The notes below the pieces were generated by a model, which did not search any database, was not told the origin of the DNA, and saw only the letters and a program-made list of their open reading frames with translations. Below, in pieces: positions 43,791 through 51,437 of a DNA stretch of 64,000 nucleotides. Origin of the DNA: SZUA-547 sp963669265 (GTDB lineage: Bacteria; Pseudomonadota; Alphaproteobacteria; Rhodobacterales; Rhodobacteraceae); assembly GCA_963669265.1 (NCBI GenBank), contig OY769916.1, positions 992,001 through 1,056,000 of the forward strand, in the 5' to 3' direction. Both the position numbers and the translations under genes were made by a program. Within the stretch, counting starts at the first letter, position 1, and every line of letters begins with the position of its first letter.

Positions 43791-44573
43791 ATGCTGACTG
43801 AATGCACCGCCATCGTCACAGGCTCTACAAGCGGGATCGGCCTCGCCATCGCTGATGCGCTGGCAGCTCGCGGCGCGGATATTGTTCTCAACGGGTTCGG
43901 CGATCCTGAGGAAATAGAGGCGACCCGCGCGAGCATGGCGGAACAGCACGGCGTCAAGGTCTCTTATAGCTGCGCGGACATGACTAAGCCGAGCCAGATC
44001 GCCGCCATGGTCGAGACGGCCGAGGCAGAGATGGGCAGCGTCGACATTCTGGTCAATAACGCCGGCATCCAGCATGTCGCTCCGATCGAAGAATTCCCAC
44101 TCGACAAATGGGACTCGATCATCGCGATTAACATGAGCTCCGCCTTTCATGCGTCGCGCGCCGCAATACCGGGCATGAAGGCGCGCGGCTGGGGCAGGAT
44201 CGTCAATGTCGCGTCGGCGCATGGACTGGTCGCGTCACCCTTCAAGTCAGCCTATGTGACGGCAAAGCACGGCGTGGTGGGTTTGACAAAGACTATTGCG
44301 CTGGAGACCGCGCAGCACGGAATCACCTGTAACGCCATTTGCCCCGGTTATGTGAAGACGCCGCTGGTCGAGGCACAAATCCCGGACACCGCGAAAACGC
44401 GCGGCATCTCTGAAGAAGAGGTCGTGCGCGACGTAATGCTGGCCGGCCAGCCGACGAAGAAGTTTGTTGGTCTCGGCGAGTTGGGCGGGCTGGCCGCCTT
44501 TCTATGTTCGGATCAGGCCGGGTCTATTACCGGCGCCTCTCTTCCAGTCGATGGCGGCTGGACCGCGCAGTAA
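43791..44573 (+). CDS. Short-chain dehydrogenase, D-3-hydroxybutyrate dehydrogenase type
   Basis: A 260-residue SDR: cofactor loop TGSTSGIG (residues 10-17), NNAG, and the catalytic Ser/Tyr/Lys with SAYVTAKHG. The family-typical SNGICPGYVKTPLVEAQIPD-like segment (CNAICPGYVKTPLVEAQIPD) points to BdhA-type 3-hydroxybutyrate dehydrogenases, which interconvert 3-hydroxybutyrate and acetoacetate with NAD. Acetoacetate is a product of the preceding enzyme, so the placement fits. It is probably in the same transcript as hmgA-fahA. Confidence 0.88.
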   Translation: MLTECTAIVTGSTSGIGLAIADALAARGADIVLNGFGDPEEIEATRASMAEQHGVKVSYSCADMTKPSQIAAMVETAEAEMGSVDILVNNAGIQHVAPIEEFPLDKWDSIIAINMSSAFHASRAAIPGMKARGWGRIVNVASAHGLVASPFKSAYVTAKHGVVGLTKTIALETAQHGITCNAICPGYVKTPLVEAQIPDTAKTRGISEEEVVRDVMLAGQPTKKFVGLGELGGLAAFLCSDQAGSITGASLPVDGGWTAQ

Positions 44574-44604
44574 CTCCGCAGTGATCATTTAGGAAGGCTT
44601 CAAG

Positions 44605-44847
44605 ATGATCCTTTGCTCTTGCGCAGTGATCCGACAGAACGAAATGCGAGACGCCATCCGTGAGCTGATCGAGAAAAACCCGAAGGCTCCAGTGACGCCC
44701 AATCGGGTCTATAGGCAAATGGGTAAATCGCCAGATTGCACGGACTGCGCGCCTCTCCTGACCCGCCGGATCCAGATGATCTACACCGACATTGTCGTCA
44801 ACGAGAACATTCTCAAAGGGCAAGACGTGCCAAGGAGGTTGAAGTGA
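44605..44847 (+). CDS. bfd: Bacterioferritin-associated ferredoxin
   Basis: An 80-residue [2Fe-2S] protein with Cys residues C4, C6, C45 and C48 in the CSC...DCTDC arrangement of Bfd-type ferredoxins. Bfd reduces the iron core of bacterioferritin to release Fe(II). Its stop overlaps the bfr GTG start (GTGA), so the two are translated together. The pair inside a homogentisate operon is unusual and may link iron release to loading of the iron dioxygenase. Confidence 0.88.
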   Translation: MILCSCAVIRQNEMRDAIRELIEKNPKAPVTPNRVYRQMGKSPDCTDCAPLLTRRIQMIYTDIVVNENILKGQDVPRRLK

Positions 44848-45329
44848 AGGGTAACGAGAAGGTCATCGAGTACCTCAACAAAGCGCTCAAGCATGAGCTG
44901 ACCGCCGTCAACCAGTTTTGGCTGCACTACCGATTGCTAGATGATTGGGGCTTTCAGAAACTTGCGGAGAAATGGCGCAAGGAATCGATCGAGGAAATGG
45001 AGCACGCTGACGATCTCGTCGTCCGGATCATTTTTCTCGAAGGCCACCCGAATCTGCAACAGCTCAACCCGTTGATGATCGGCGAGAACATTCGTGAAGT
45101 TTTGGATGCAGATCTGAGGATCGAATACGAAGCTCGCGCGCTTTACCTCGAAGCAAGAGACGTTTGCCGTGACACAGGTGACTACGTCTCAATGAACTTG
45201 TTCGAAAAGCTACTGTCCGACGAGGAAGGTCATATCGACTTTATCGAGACCCAGATCGACCTCTACGAAAAAATCGGTCTCGAAAACTATGGCACCCTAA
45301 ACGCTCAATCGGTCGACCAAATTGCGTGA
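44844..45329 (+). CDS. bfr: Bacterioferritin
   Basis: A 161-residue ferritin-like subunit. With GTG 44844 as Met1, the family landmarks fall exactly in register: ferroxidase Glu18 (KHELTAVNQF), Glu51, heme-ligating Met52 and His54 in SIEEMEHADD. The later Glu/His pair occurs in SDEEGHIDFIET. Subunits form a 24-mer with heme b between dimers and store iron as ferric mineral. The GTG is preceded by CAAGGAGG, and the longer frame from 44736 is rejected. It partners the Bfd encoded just upstream. Confidence 0.95.
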   Translation: MKGNEKVIEYLNKALKHELTAVNQFWLHYRLLDDWGFQKLAEKWRKESIEEMEHADDLVVRIIFLEGHPNLQQLNPLMIGENIREVLDADLRIEYEARALYLEARDVCRDTGDYVSMNLFEKLLSDEEGHIDFIETQIDLYEKIGLENYGTLNAQSVDQIA

Positions 45330-45351
45330 CCAAGATGTAGTGGAGTCGAGC

Positions 45352-46020
45352 ATGAACTCTGGCGAACCAATCGTACTCTATGACTATTGGCGGTCCTCGT
45401 CCGCCTATCGGGTGCGGATCGCGTTGTCGCTGAAAGGCCTCGATTTTGATTTGGTTCCTGTCAACTTACTGACCAGCGAGCATCGCACGACCGCGCATTT
45501 AGCGCGGAACCCGCAAGGGCTGGTGCCGGCGCTGGAGATCGATGGGATCTGTCTGACCCAATCTTTGGCAATGATCGAGTATCTCGACGAAACCCGTCCC
45601 AACCCACGCCTGCTGCCCACGGATGCGGGAGGAAGAGCGCGAGTACGTGCACTCTCCGACGCGATTGCAATGGAGATCCACCCCGTTTGCAACCTCAGCG
45701 TCGCAGCGCATGTCGCCGAGTTGACAGAAAGCGATGATGTGGCGAAAGCCGCTTGGATGCGCCATTTTATCACCAAGGGGTTGGAGGCGTTCGAGGGGCT
45801 TCTGGACCATCCAGCGACCGGCCGGTTCTGCCATGGCGACGCGCCGACAATGGCCGATTGCTGTCTGATCCCGCAACTTTACAACGCGCGGAGATGGGGC
45901 GTGGATTTCACCCGTCACGCGCGCATCAACGCGATCAGCGAAGCCTCCCAAACCGTGGGCGCGATTGAAACCGCCCATCCCGACCATGTGGGCGCGCCTC
46001 CGGAAACTTCAGCTGTGTAA
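45352..46020 (+). CDS. maiA: Maleylacetoacetate isomerase (zeta-class GST)
   Basis: A 222-residue glutathione transferase fold. The zeta-class motif SSAYRVRIALSLKGLDF supplies the active-site Ser that activates glutathione, and TQSLAMIEYLDE closes the thioredoxin domain. The C-terminal helical domain has PTMADCCLIPQLYNARRW. It isomerises maleylacetoacetate to fumarylacetoacetate, connecting hmgA and fahA. ATG 45352 has GGAG upstream and is preferred to 45322, which overlaps bfr. It closes the homogentisate run. Confidence 0.93.
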   Translation: MNSGEPIVLYDYWRSSSAYRVRIALSLKGLDFDLVPVNLLTSEHRTTAHLARNPQGLVPALEIDGICLTQSLAMIEYLDETRPNPRLLPTDAGGRARVRALSDAIAMEIHPVCNLSVAAHVAELTESDDVAKAAWMRHFITKGLEAFEGLLDHPATGRFCHGDAPTMADCCLIPQLYNARRWGVDFTRHARINAISEASQTVGAIETAHPDHVGAPPETSAV

Positions 46021-46024
46021 TGCG

Positions 46025-46144
46025 ATGACGGGGAAGATCTTGATCGACGGCGATGCCCTCCGCCGCGATCATAATGGTGAGGACATCACTACATCAGTTT
46101 TCGTGGGTACGGGTGCCCTCAGCCCAGCGGTTCGCGCCGTCTAA
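46025..46144 (+). CDS. Short open frame, possible gene fragment
   Basis: A 39-codon frame starting 4 bp after the maiA stop (MTGKILIDGDALRRDHNGED region). It lacks a family signature. The surrounding 46021-46304 spacer holds no other gene; a stem-loop of moderate strength lies at about 46042-46070. This could be a decayed gene fragment or chance. Confidence 0.2.
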   Translation: MTGKILIDGDALRRDHNGEDITTSVFVGTGALSPAVRAV

Positions 46145-46304
46145 CACGATAGCGCGGTTTGAGGACTGGAACGCAGTTTGGCGGTTCTAGGACGACAAGA
46201 ATGACGTGGACTTAGCGCTTAGTAGCAAATTGCCGATACCAAGGAGCAGATCATGCTCGGAGACAGACGGCTAAGGTGAGAATTAAAACAAAGGAGACAT
46301 TTCT

Positions 46305-47120
46305 ATGCAGATCAAATCGATACTTTGCGCATATAGCGGCGAAGCTGCAAAGGGGAGCGGGTTGCGTCATGCGATACGACTGGCCAAGCACCACGATGCC
46401 CATTTGACCGGCATACTGCGCCACGGGCGGTCCTATCTGGATGAAAGCATGACCATGCGCATTTCGGAGGAGGTAAGGGCGCAAGTACGCGAAGCAAATG
46501 CCGATCACATTCAGAAAATTGCGATGCGATTCAATGCCATGGTTTCGGAAGGCGGCGTATCAGACAAGGCTGATTTCGTAGAGTTAGATCCTGAGGAAGA
46601 TGGCTCCATATCTTCTTATGCCTATGCATACGACTTGGTCGTGACCGGTGTGCACAGCGCACGAGCCAGCGAGGCTCATTTCTCTGCCCACCCTGACATC
46701 ATCGCGCTTAAGTCAGGACGACCGGTTCTGGTCGTACCCAATGAATTCGAAGCATCGCGTCTAGCAGATCGAGCGCTGGTCGCGTGGGATGGGAAACGTT
46801 CGGCGGCTCGGGCAATAGGCGATGCGATGAGTATTCTCGCCGAACGATCGCACGTAATGCTCTTAAGCGTCGGGGATGTTCCACATGGCACCGACCGAAT
46901 GATCGCAAATTTGAAAAGACATGGCGTTGTCGTTGAATCGGGCAACGTAGCGCGCCGCGGCAGTATCGCTAGCTCCCTTCTGTCGGCGGTGGAAGATACC
47001 GGGGCCAATCTGATGGTAATGGGGGCTTTCGAACACTCAAAGTTCGCCCATGATCTCTTTGGCGGTGTGACAACCGATGTAATCAAGAAGTCGTCCGTGC
47101 CAATCTTTATAGCGCACTAA
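46305..47120 (+). CDS. Universal stress protein, two-domain
   Basis: A 271-residue protein made of two UspA-like halves. The second half ends with the ATP-binding loop MVMGAFEHSKFAHDLFGGVTTDVIKKSSVPIFIAH, the form seen in tandem Usp proteins. It probably binds ATP and protects against envelope, oxidative or energy stress. The ATG follows AAAGGAGAC. It stands apart from the homogentisate run (284 bp after maiA) and precedes a LysR gene by 198 bp. Confidence 0.85.
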   Translation: MQIKSILCAYSGEAAKGSGLRHAIRLAKHHDAHLTGILRHGRSYLDESMTMRISEEVRAQVREANADHIQKIAMRFNAMVSEGGVSDKADFVELDPEEDGSISSYAYAYDLVVTGVHSARASEAHFSAHPDIIALKSGRPVLVVPNEFEASRLADRALVAWDGKRSAARAIGDAMSILAERSHVMLLSVGDVPHGTDRMIANLKRHGVVVESGNVARRGSIASSLLSAVEDTGANLMVMGAFEHSKFAHDLFGGVTTDVIKKSSVPIFIAH

Positions 47121-47318
47121 TTTGAGATCGATGTCTGCAACAACTGAGCGCACTGCCACCCCGGGGCTGTTTCGATATTGGACAGCAAAAGAACCGCCGC
47201 TACCAATGCACCGCGTCAATTGATCGAAGTCTCTTAATCGTTGATAGCGACATGAAATGCATACGACTGCTCGCTCCCAAATTATGATGTCGCCAAGCAA
47301 TAGAACGAAAGATCTGCA

Positions 47319-48218
47319 ATGTATCTGGATCCAAGGCAACTCGTTCAACTCGCGACAATTGTCCAGCTCGGGTCATTCGACGCCGCCGCGGAGAAACTTG
47401 GAACTCCGCAACCAAGCCTGAGCCGCAGCATGCGCCAGCTTGAAAAGCGCGTAGGAGGCGCATTGTTTGAACGTATCGGTCGCCGGTCTGTCGCCACGGA
47501 TCTCGGCCGAAGTCTAGCAAGGCAAGGTTTGGTCATTCGTAATGCGGAAGCAGAGGCGAGGACCTTCGCAGATCTGATCCATCTGGGACAAGCAGGAAAA
47601 CTGAGCATCGGATCGACGCCGACATTGGCGGATAATCTGCTGGTTCCGGTCATTAGCGAGTTTCTGACCGCGCACGAAAACGCGCACATAGATCTCAGGG
47701 TCGGCATCGTTGACGAACTGGAAGAGTTGCTTGCGACGGGTGCGATCGATTTAGTATTGGGGCCAGTCGATCCTTGGCGTCACAAAGGAACTTTTGATAT
47801 TGAACTGATGGCAGACGATGTCATCGGAGTACTTTGCAATGCAGAGCATACTCTTCTAGGCGCGAAGCGCCATTCGCCGGGTGATTTAGAGAAGCAACGC
47901 TGGATCGCGCATTCGAGGGGAAGCTACCTTCGATTCCAGACAGAAGACGCCCTAAGCAAGTTCGGCGTTAGAAAAATGGACATAGCATTGGAGACAGACT
48001 CTACAGAGTCTGCCTTTAAAGTCGCGATGCGCACCGACTTCATAACCGTAATGCCTCGCCTCCCGTTTGAGAAATCGGAGTTCCAAGAGCATCTCGTGTT
48101 CATTGATTTGGGCAACACAGCGTTTCACCGCCCTATTGGACTGATCAATCGCTCGACACATATCCGGTCCAAAATAGAAGCGCGGTTCATGAAACTATTG
48201 CAGCGTAGAATTGGATAG
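47319..48218 (+). CDS. LysR-family transcriptional regulator
   Basis: A 299-residue LTTR: N-terminal winged helix-turn-helix (LVQLATIVQLGSFDAAAEKLGTPQPSLSRSMRQLEKRVGGALFER) and a two-lobed effector domain beginning SIGSTPTLADNLLVPVISEFL. It may regulate the upstream homogentisate/TTT run, but it is transcribed in the same direction rather than divergently, so the target is a guess. It ends 346 bp before IS6 copy 4. Confidence 0.9.
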   Translation: MYLDPRQLVQLATIVQLGSFDAAAEKLGTPQPSLSRSMRQLEKRVGGALFERIGRRSVATDLGRSLARQGLVIRNAEAEARTFADLIHLGQAGKLSIGSTPTLADNLLVPVISEFLTAHENAHIDLRVGIVDELEELLATGAIDLVLGPVDPWRHKGTFDIELMADDVIGVLCNAEHTLLGAKRHSPGDLEKQRWIAHSRGSYLRFQTEDALSKFGVRKMDIALETDSTESAFKVAMRTDFITVMPRLPFEKSEFQEHLVFIDLGNTAFHRPIGLINRSTHIRSKIEARFMKLLQRRIG

Positions 48219-48564
48219 AAGTCTTTTTAGGGAAACTAGGCAGATTCATAGTGTTTACGCACGGGATGATTGGAGATCTCAAATGTCGAGCCCCAGTTTA
48301 TGGGCCATTTCTGAGTAGAGTCTCCGGGACTGTGAGCTGCTACCCCGGTGTTGTCATGTGTGGACGGCCCCGGGTTTGCAAGGGTTGATTTGGTCCGACG
48401 GTGATCGTCGCAGGTTGCGGTCATGTGTCCGGCCTGTTTGCGCGGCACGCATGTCCGCTGGCCCTGATGAAGTCCGCGCGCCGGGCCGCCGACGATTTTC
48501 CGGAATTGGAGGCGAGTTGGCGTTCAGTACGACGCGACAAGCCACCGCTTCGAGCTCGAAGCAG
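48219..48564. other. 346-bp spacer before IS6 copy 4, intergenic repeats only
   Basis: No gene supported. The last part (about 48512-48562) is the inverse of the repeat beside IS6 copy 3 (34681-34737). The sequence around 48300-48420 looks like degenerate intergenic or mobile-element debris that I cannot assign. Confidence 0.4.
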
Positions 48565-49382
48565 GGTGTTGTCAGACAGATTCGAACTCGTCTCTGTTTG
48601 CCCTGAACCGCCGGAACCTAGGCGGAACAAAGCAGCCGCCACTCTTCAAGGGCGGCGGTTCTGTTGAGCTTGAAGTTTCGCCTGGAGTAGAGGCGGCGTT
48701 CCCGATTGAAGAGGTTGTAGACGGAGGAGTGGGCGGCGGCGAACATCTGCAAACTTCGCATCCGCCTGAACCTGAGCATCGCCCGCTCTCGTCGTCGGAA
48801 TGGCAGATGTGAATTCTCGGCTCTGTTGTTCAGCCAGCGCCCCGTCGACTGTAGATCCGTGCCGCCCAACTCGCGCAGCGCCGCCTTGTAGGACCTCAAT
48901 CGGTCCGTGACGATCTCGCACGGCGCACCAAAGCGCTTCATCAATTTCTTTAGTAACTTCAATGCAGCGCGCTTGTCCCGGCGCTTGGTGACGACCGTCT
49001 CCAGCACCTCGCCTTCGTGATCGACCGCGCGCCAGAGATAATGAGTCTCGCCGTTGATCTTCACGAACACCTCGTCCAGATGCCACCGCTCGTTCGAGAA
49101 TGCGCGCATTCGATCGACGCGCTTGCGCTTTATTTCGGCCGCGAATTTTGGACCAAATCTTAGCCACCAGAACCGGATTGTCTCATAGCTGATATCGATC
49201 CCGCGTTCATGAAGCAGGTCCTCCACATTTCGGAGCGAAAGCGGGAATCTGAGGTACATCATGACGGCAAGGCGAATGACTTCAGGGCTGCTGTGAAACC
49301 CCTTAAACGGATTACTCTTACTCATCCGGAGACGCTACGAATCCGCCCTCCCCGCCTCAAGGTCAAACTTTCTGACAACGCC
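48565..49382 (-). mobile_element. IS6-family insertion sequence, copy 4
   Basis: 818 bp from GGTGTTGTCAGA to the inverse of GGCGTTGTCAGAAAG. 8-bp flanks CGAAGCAG and CTCGGGCG do not match. Its right end is the closest relative of the remnant at 27355-27435. It ends 53 bp from the tRNA-Ser gene. Confidence 0.88.
48618..49325 (-). CDS. IS6-family transposase (copy 4)
   Basis: 235 residues and intact, with DDE positions in WHLDEVFVKI, IVTDRLRSY and RAENSHLPFRRRERAM. The N-terminus MSKSNPFKGFHSSPEVIRLA differs from the MSKRDPFKYFKTSPEIIRLA form of copies 1-2, marking a separate lineage. Confidence 0.93.
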   Translation of the reverse strand: MSKSNPFKGFHSSPEVIRLAVMMYLRFPLSLRNVEDLLHERGIDISYETIRFWWLRFGPKFAAEIKRKRVDRMRAFSNERWHLDEVFVKINGETHYLWRAVDHEGEVLETVVTKRRDKRAALKLLKKLMKRFGAPCEIVTDRLRSYKAALRELGGTDLQSTGRWLNNRAENSHLPFRRRERAMLRFRRMRSLQMFAAAHSSVYNLFNRERRLYSRRNFKLNRTAALEEWRLLCSA

Positions 49383-49434
49383 CTCGGGCGAGTTCCGCGC
49401 GAAAAAAGACAACAGGGAAAGAGACGGGGGTGGG

Positions 49435-49525
49435 TGGCGGGCAGGATGGGATTCGAACCCACGAGACCCTTTTGGGGCCTACTCCCTTAGCAGGGGAGCG
49501 CCTTCGACCACTCGGCCACCTGCCC
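49435..49525 (-). tRNA. tRNA-Ser (anticodon GCU)
   Basis: Read on the minus strand from 49525: acceptor GGGCAGG pairs with CCTGCCC, anticodon arm CTCCC-CTGCTAA-GGGAG (anticodon GCT), a long variable arm as expected for class II serine tRNAs, T arm GTGGG-TTCGAAT-CCCAT, discriminator G and an encoded CCA (49435-49437). It marks the boundary between the IS-rich accessory part and the orderly right part of the window. Confidence 0.95.
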
Positions 49526-49592
49526 GCAGCGTGGCTAGCAGCCGGACGGCCGGGTTTCAACCGCCTATTCGCCGCGCGGGCGGCGACGATGC

Positions 49593-50486
49593 TCAAACCG
49601 CCCCGATCTTCTCCAACGCCGCGCGCACATCCGCAATCGCCGCCGCGTCCAGCGCGGTCTGCGGCGGCAGAGGATCGCCGCAATCAAGGCCCTGCAACCG
49701 GAGCCCGGCCTTGATCGCCGCAGCGAGGTTGTGGCGCGCGAACGCCTCATTCAGCGACCAAAGATCCCGCTGCAACACCATGGCTTCCGACCATTTTTCT
49801 GCCTTGCAAAGCTCATAGAGGCGCACGCTTTCCGCCGGCGCGATGCAGGACGGACCCGCCATCCAGCCCAGCCCGCCGATCATCATCACCGCAGTGGTGA
49901 TATGCGAGGACGCCGCGAAGACGCCCAGCCGGCCCTCGGTACGGTTGAGGATCGAGAGCAGCCGCCCAGTATTGGTCGATGCATCCTTGAGATAGGCGAT
50001 ATTCGGGTGGTGGGAGAGCCGCTCGATCACCGGCAGGCTCAGATCAGAGCGCTGGAAATTCGGATTGGTGTAGACCGTCACGGGCGCCTCGGCCGCATCC
50101 GCAACGGCGGAGAAATAGGCCTCGACGCCATCATCGCGCAGGGGAAAATACGCCTCCAGAATGGCGAGGATTCCGTCCGCGCCGATCTCACGCCAGCGTT
50201 TGGCCTGCGCCACCGCGTCCGCGGTTGTCGTCGCCGCGACGCCCGCGATCACGGGGACTCGACCCGCGGCCGCCTCGACCACCGTTTCGACCACCGCCTG
50301 ACGTTTTGGAAAATCGAGATAGGCGAACTCGCCGGTGGACCCCAGTGGCGCCAGTCCATGCACGCCTTTCTCGATCACATGCTCTGTCAGGCGACGCAGC
50401 GCCGGTCGGTCGATCTCTCCCGCCGCATCCACGGGGGACGCGAGATAAGGGATCACCCCATGTAGCTTGTCGGCCGCATCGCCCAT
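49593..50486 (-). CDS. Dihydrodipicolinate synthase/N-acetylneuraminate lyase family protein
   Basis: A 297-residue (beta/alpha)8 class I lyase. The Schiff-base Lys is in IAYLKDASTNTGRLLS, the Tyr in VTVYTNPNFQR, and the substrate loop GSTGEFAYLDFPKRQAVVETVV is typical. It forms or cleaves bonds next to a pyruvate-derived carbon. True DapA has GTTGE here, so a sugar-acid or other lyase/aldolase role is more likely than lysine synthesis. ATG 50486 follows GGAGGGCGAT, and the far longer frame from 50804 is rejected. It is 119 bp downstream of a transglutaminase gene on the same strand, so it may be independent of it. Confidence 0.88.
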   Translation of the reverse strand: MGDAADKLHGVIPYLASPVDAAGEIDRPALRRLTEHVIEKGVHGLAPLGSTGEFAYLDFPKRQAVVETVVEAAAGRVPVIAGVAATTTADAVAQAKRWREIGADGILAILEAYFPLRDDGVEAYFSAVADAAEAPVTVYTNPNFQRSDLSLPVIERLSHHPNIAYLKDASTNTGRLLSILNRTEGRLGVFAASSHITTAVMMIGGLGWMAGPSCIAPAESVRLYELCKAEKWSEAMVLQRDLWSLNEAFARHNLAAAIKAGLRLQGLDCGDPLPPQTALDAAAIADVRAALEKIGAV

Positions 50487-50605
50487 ATCGCCCTCCGCAA
50501 ATCGCCAAGCGGCGTCACGCCGCCCGTTCCCTGTTATTGGACGATCAAGCGCCGCGGCGTCAAATAAGGCGGTTATGCGAACGCCAGGCCCATTGAGGGG
50601 CGGAG

Positions 50606-51427
50606 CTATTGCTGATGCTGGCTCTGCGATTGCTGCACAGTGACGGCGACATCGATTTCTTCTTCCGACACGCCGGCGACAGCGCCCCGGATCGGCGCGG
50701 CGTCGCGCGCGTCCAGCCCGGTGGAGATGCGCACATAGGAATCGGTCGGGCAGAGCCCGTTGGCCGCATCGAAGCCGACCCAGCCGACGCCCTTGACGAA
50801 GCACTCCGCCCAGGCGTGCGCGGCGGCGTGCGGCCCTTCATCCGCAGTGAAGAGATAGCCGGAGACATAGCGCGCAGGCACATTCAGGCTGCGCATCGCG
50901 GATATGAAGACATGGGCGTGATCCTGACAGACGCCCTTCCCCGCCTCCAGCGCCTCGGCGGCGGTCGTCGTCGCCTCGGTCTCGCCCGTCTCATAGGCGA
51001 TGGCCTCACCGACCCGCGCGCAGAGTGTATGGGCCAGCGAGAGCGGACTGTCCGAATCCGCATTCGCCTCTTGCGCGAGCGCGCCGATCGCGTCGTCCGG
51101 TTTCGTCGGCGCGGTCTCTCGCAGGAAGACCGAGGGATGCGCGATCGCGCGCAAACCGTTGACCACCCCGGCGCGATCCGTGGTTTCGACCTCGCCTTCC
51201 GCCACGATCTCACAACTGTCGACGTGATCGCGTTCCGAGACCAGCGCCACGTCATCGCCATACCCGTCGCGAAAATTGCGTGTGATCGGGGTTCCATTCA
51301 CGCTGGTCGTCCAGTCCAGTACGCGCTGCGCTTCAAACACCGACGGGAAAAGCTTGATCCGCTGGGACATGCCGCGAGCGGGCGGATCATAGCGGTAAAC
51401 GGTCGCGTGGCGGATTTTCAAGCGCAT
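50606..51427 (-). CDS. Bacterial transglutaminase-like cysteine protease domain protein
   Basis: A 273-residue protein: an N-terminal Bact_transglu_N beta domain (MRLKIRHATVYRYDPPARG), then the transglutaminase-like core with Cys in GKGVCQDHAHVFISAMRSLNVPARYVSGYLF, His in AAHAWAECFVKGVGWVGFD and Asp in the last segment. Members cleave or form isopeptide or peptide bonds. It is the last gene of a tight unit: ATP-grasp (52381), 10-bp gap, alpha-E (51438), 10-bp gap, this gene. The three families recur together and are predicted to make and trim a peptide-like modification whose product is unknown. Confidence 0.9.
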   Translation of the reverse strand: MRLKIRHATVYRYDPPARGMSQRIKLFPSVFEAQRVLDWTTSVNGTPITRNFRDGYGDDVALVSERDHVDSCEIVAEGEVETTDRAGVVNGLRAIAHPSVFLRETAPTKPDDAIGALAQEANADSDSPLSLAHTLCARVGEAIAYETGETEATTTAAEALEAGKGVCQDHAHVFISAMRSLNVPARYVSGYLFTADEGPHAAAHAWAECFVKGVGWVGFDAANGLCPTDSYVRISTGLDARDAAPIRGAVAGVSEEEIDVAVTVQQSQSQHQQ

Positions 51428-51437
51428 GCTGATCTCT

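Noticed and set aside
49593..50804. Long N-terminal extension of the DapA-family gene
   Set aside because: The extra 106 residues are Arg-rich and overlap the transglutaminase gene out of frame. The ATG at 50486 has a good ribosome site and the correct family start.
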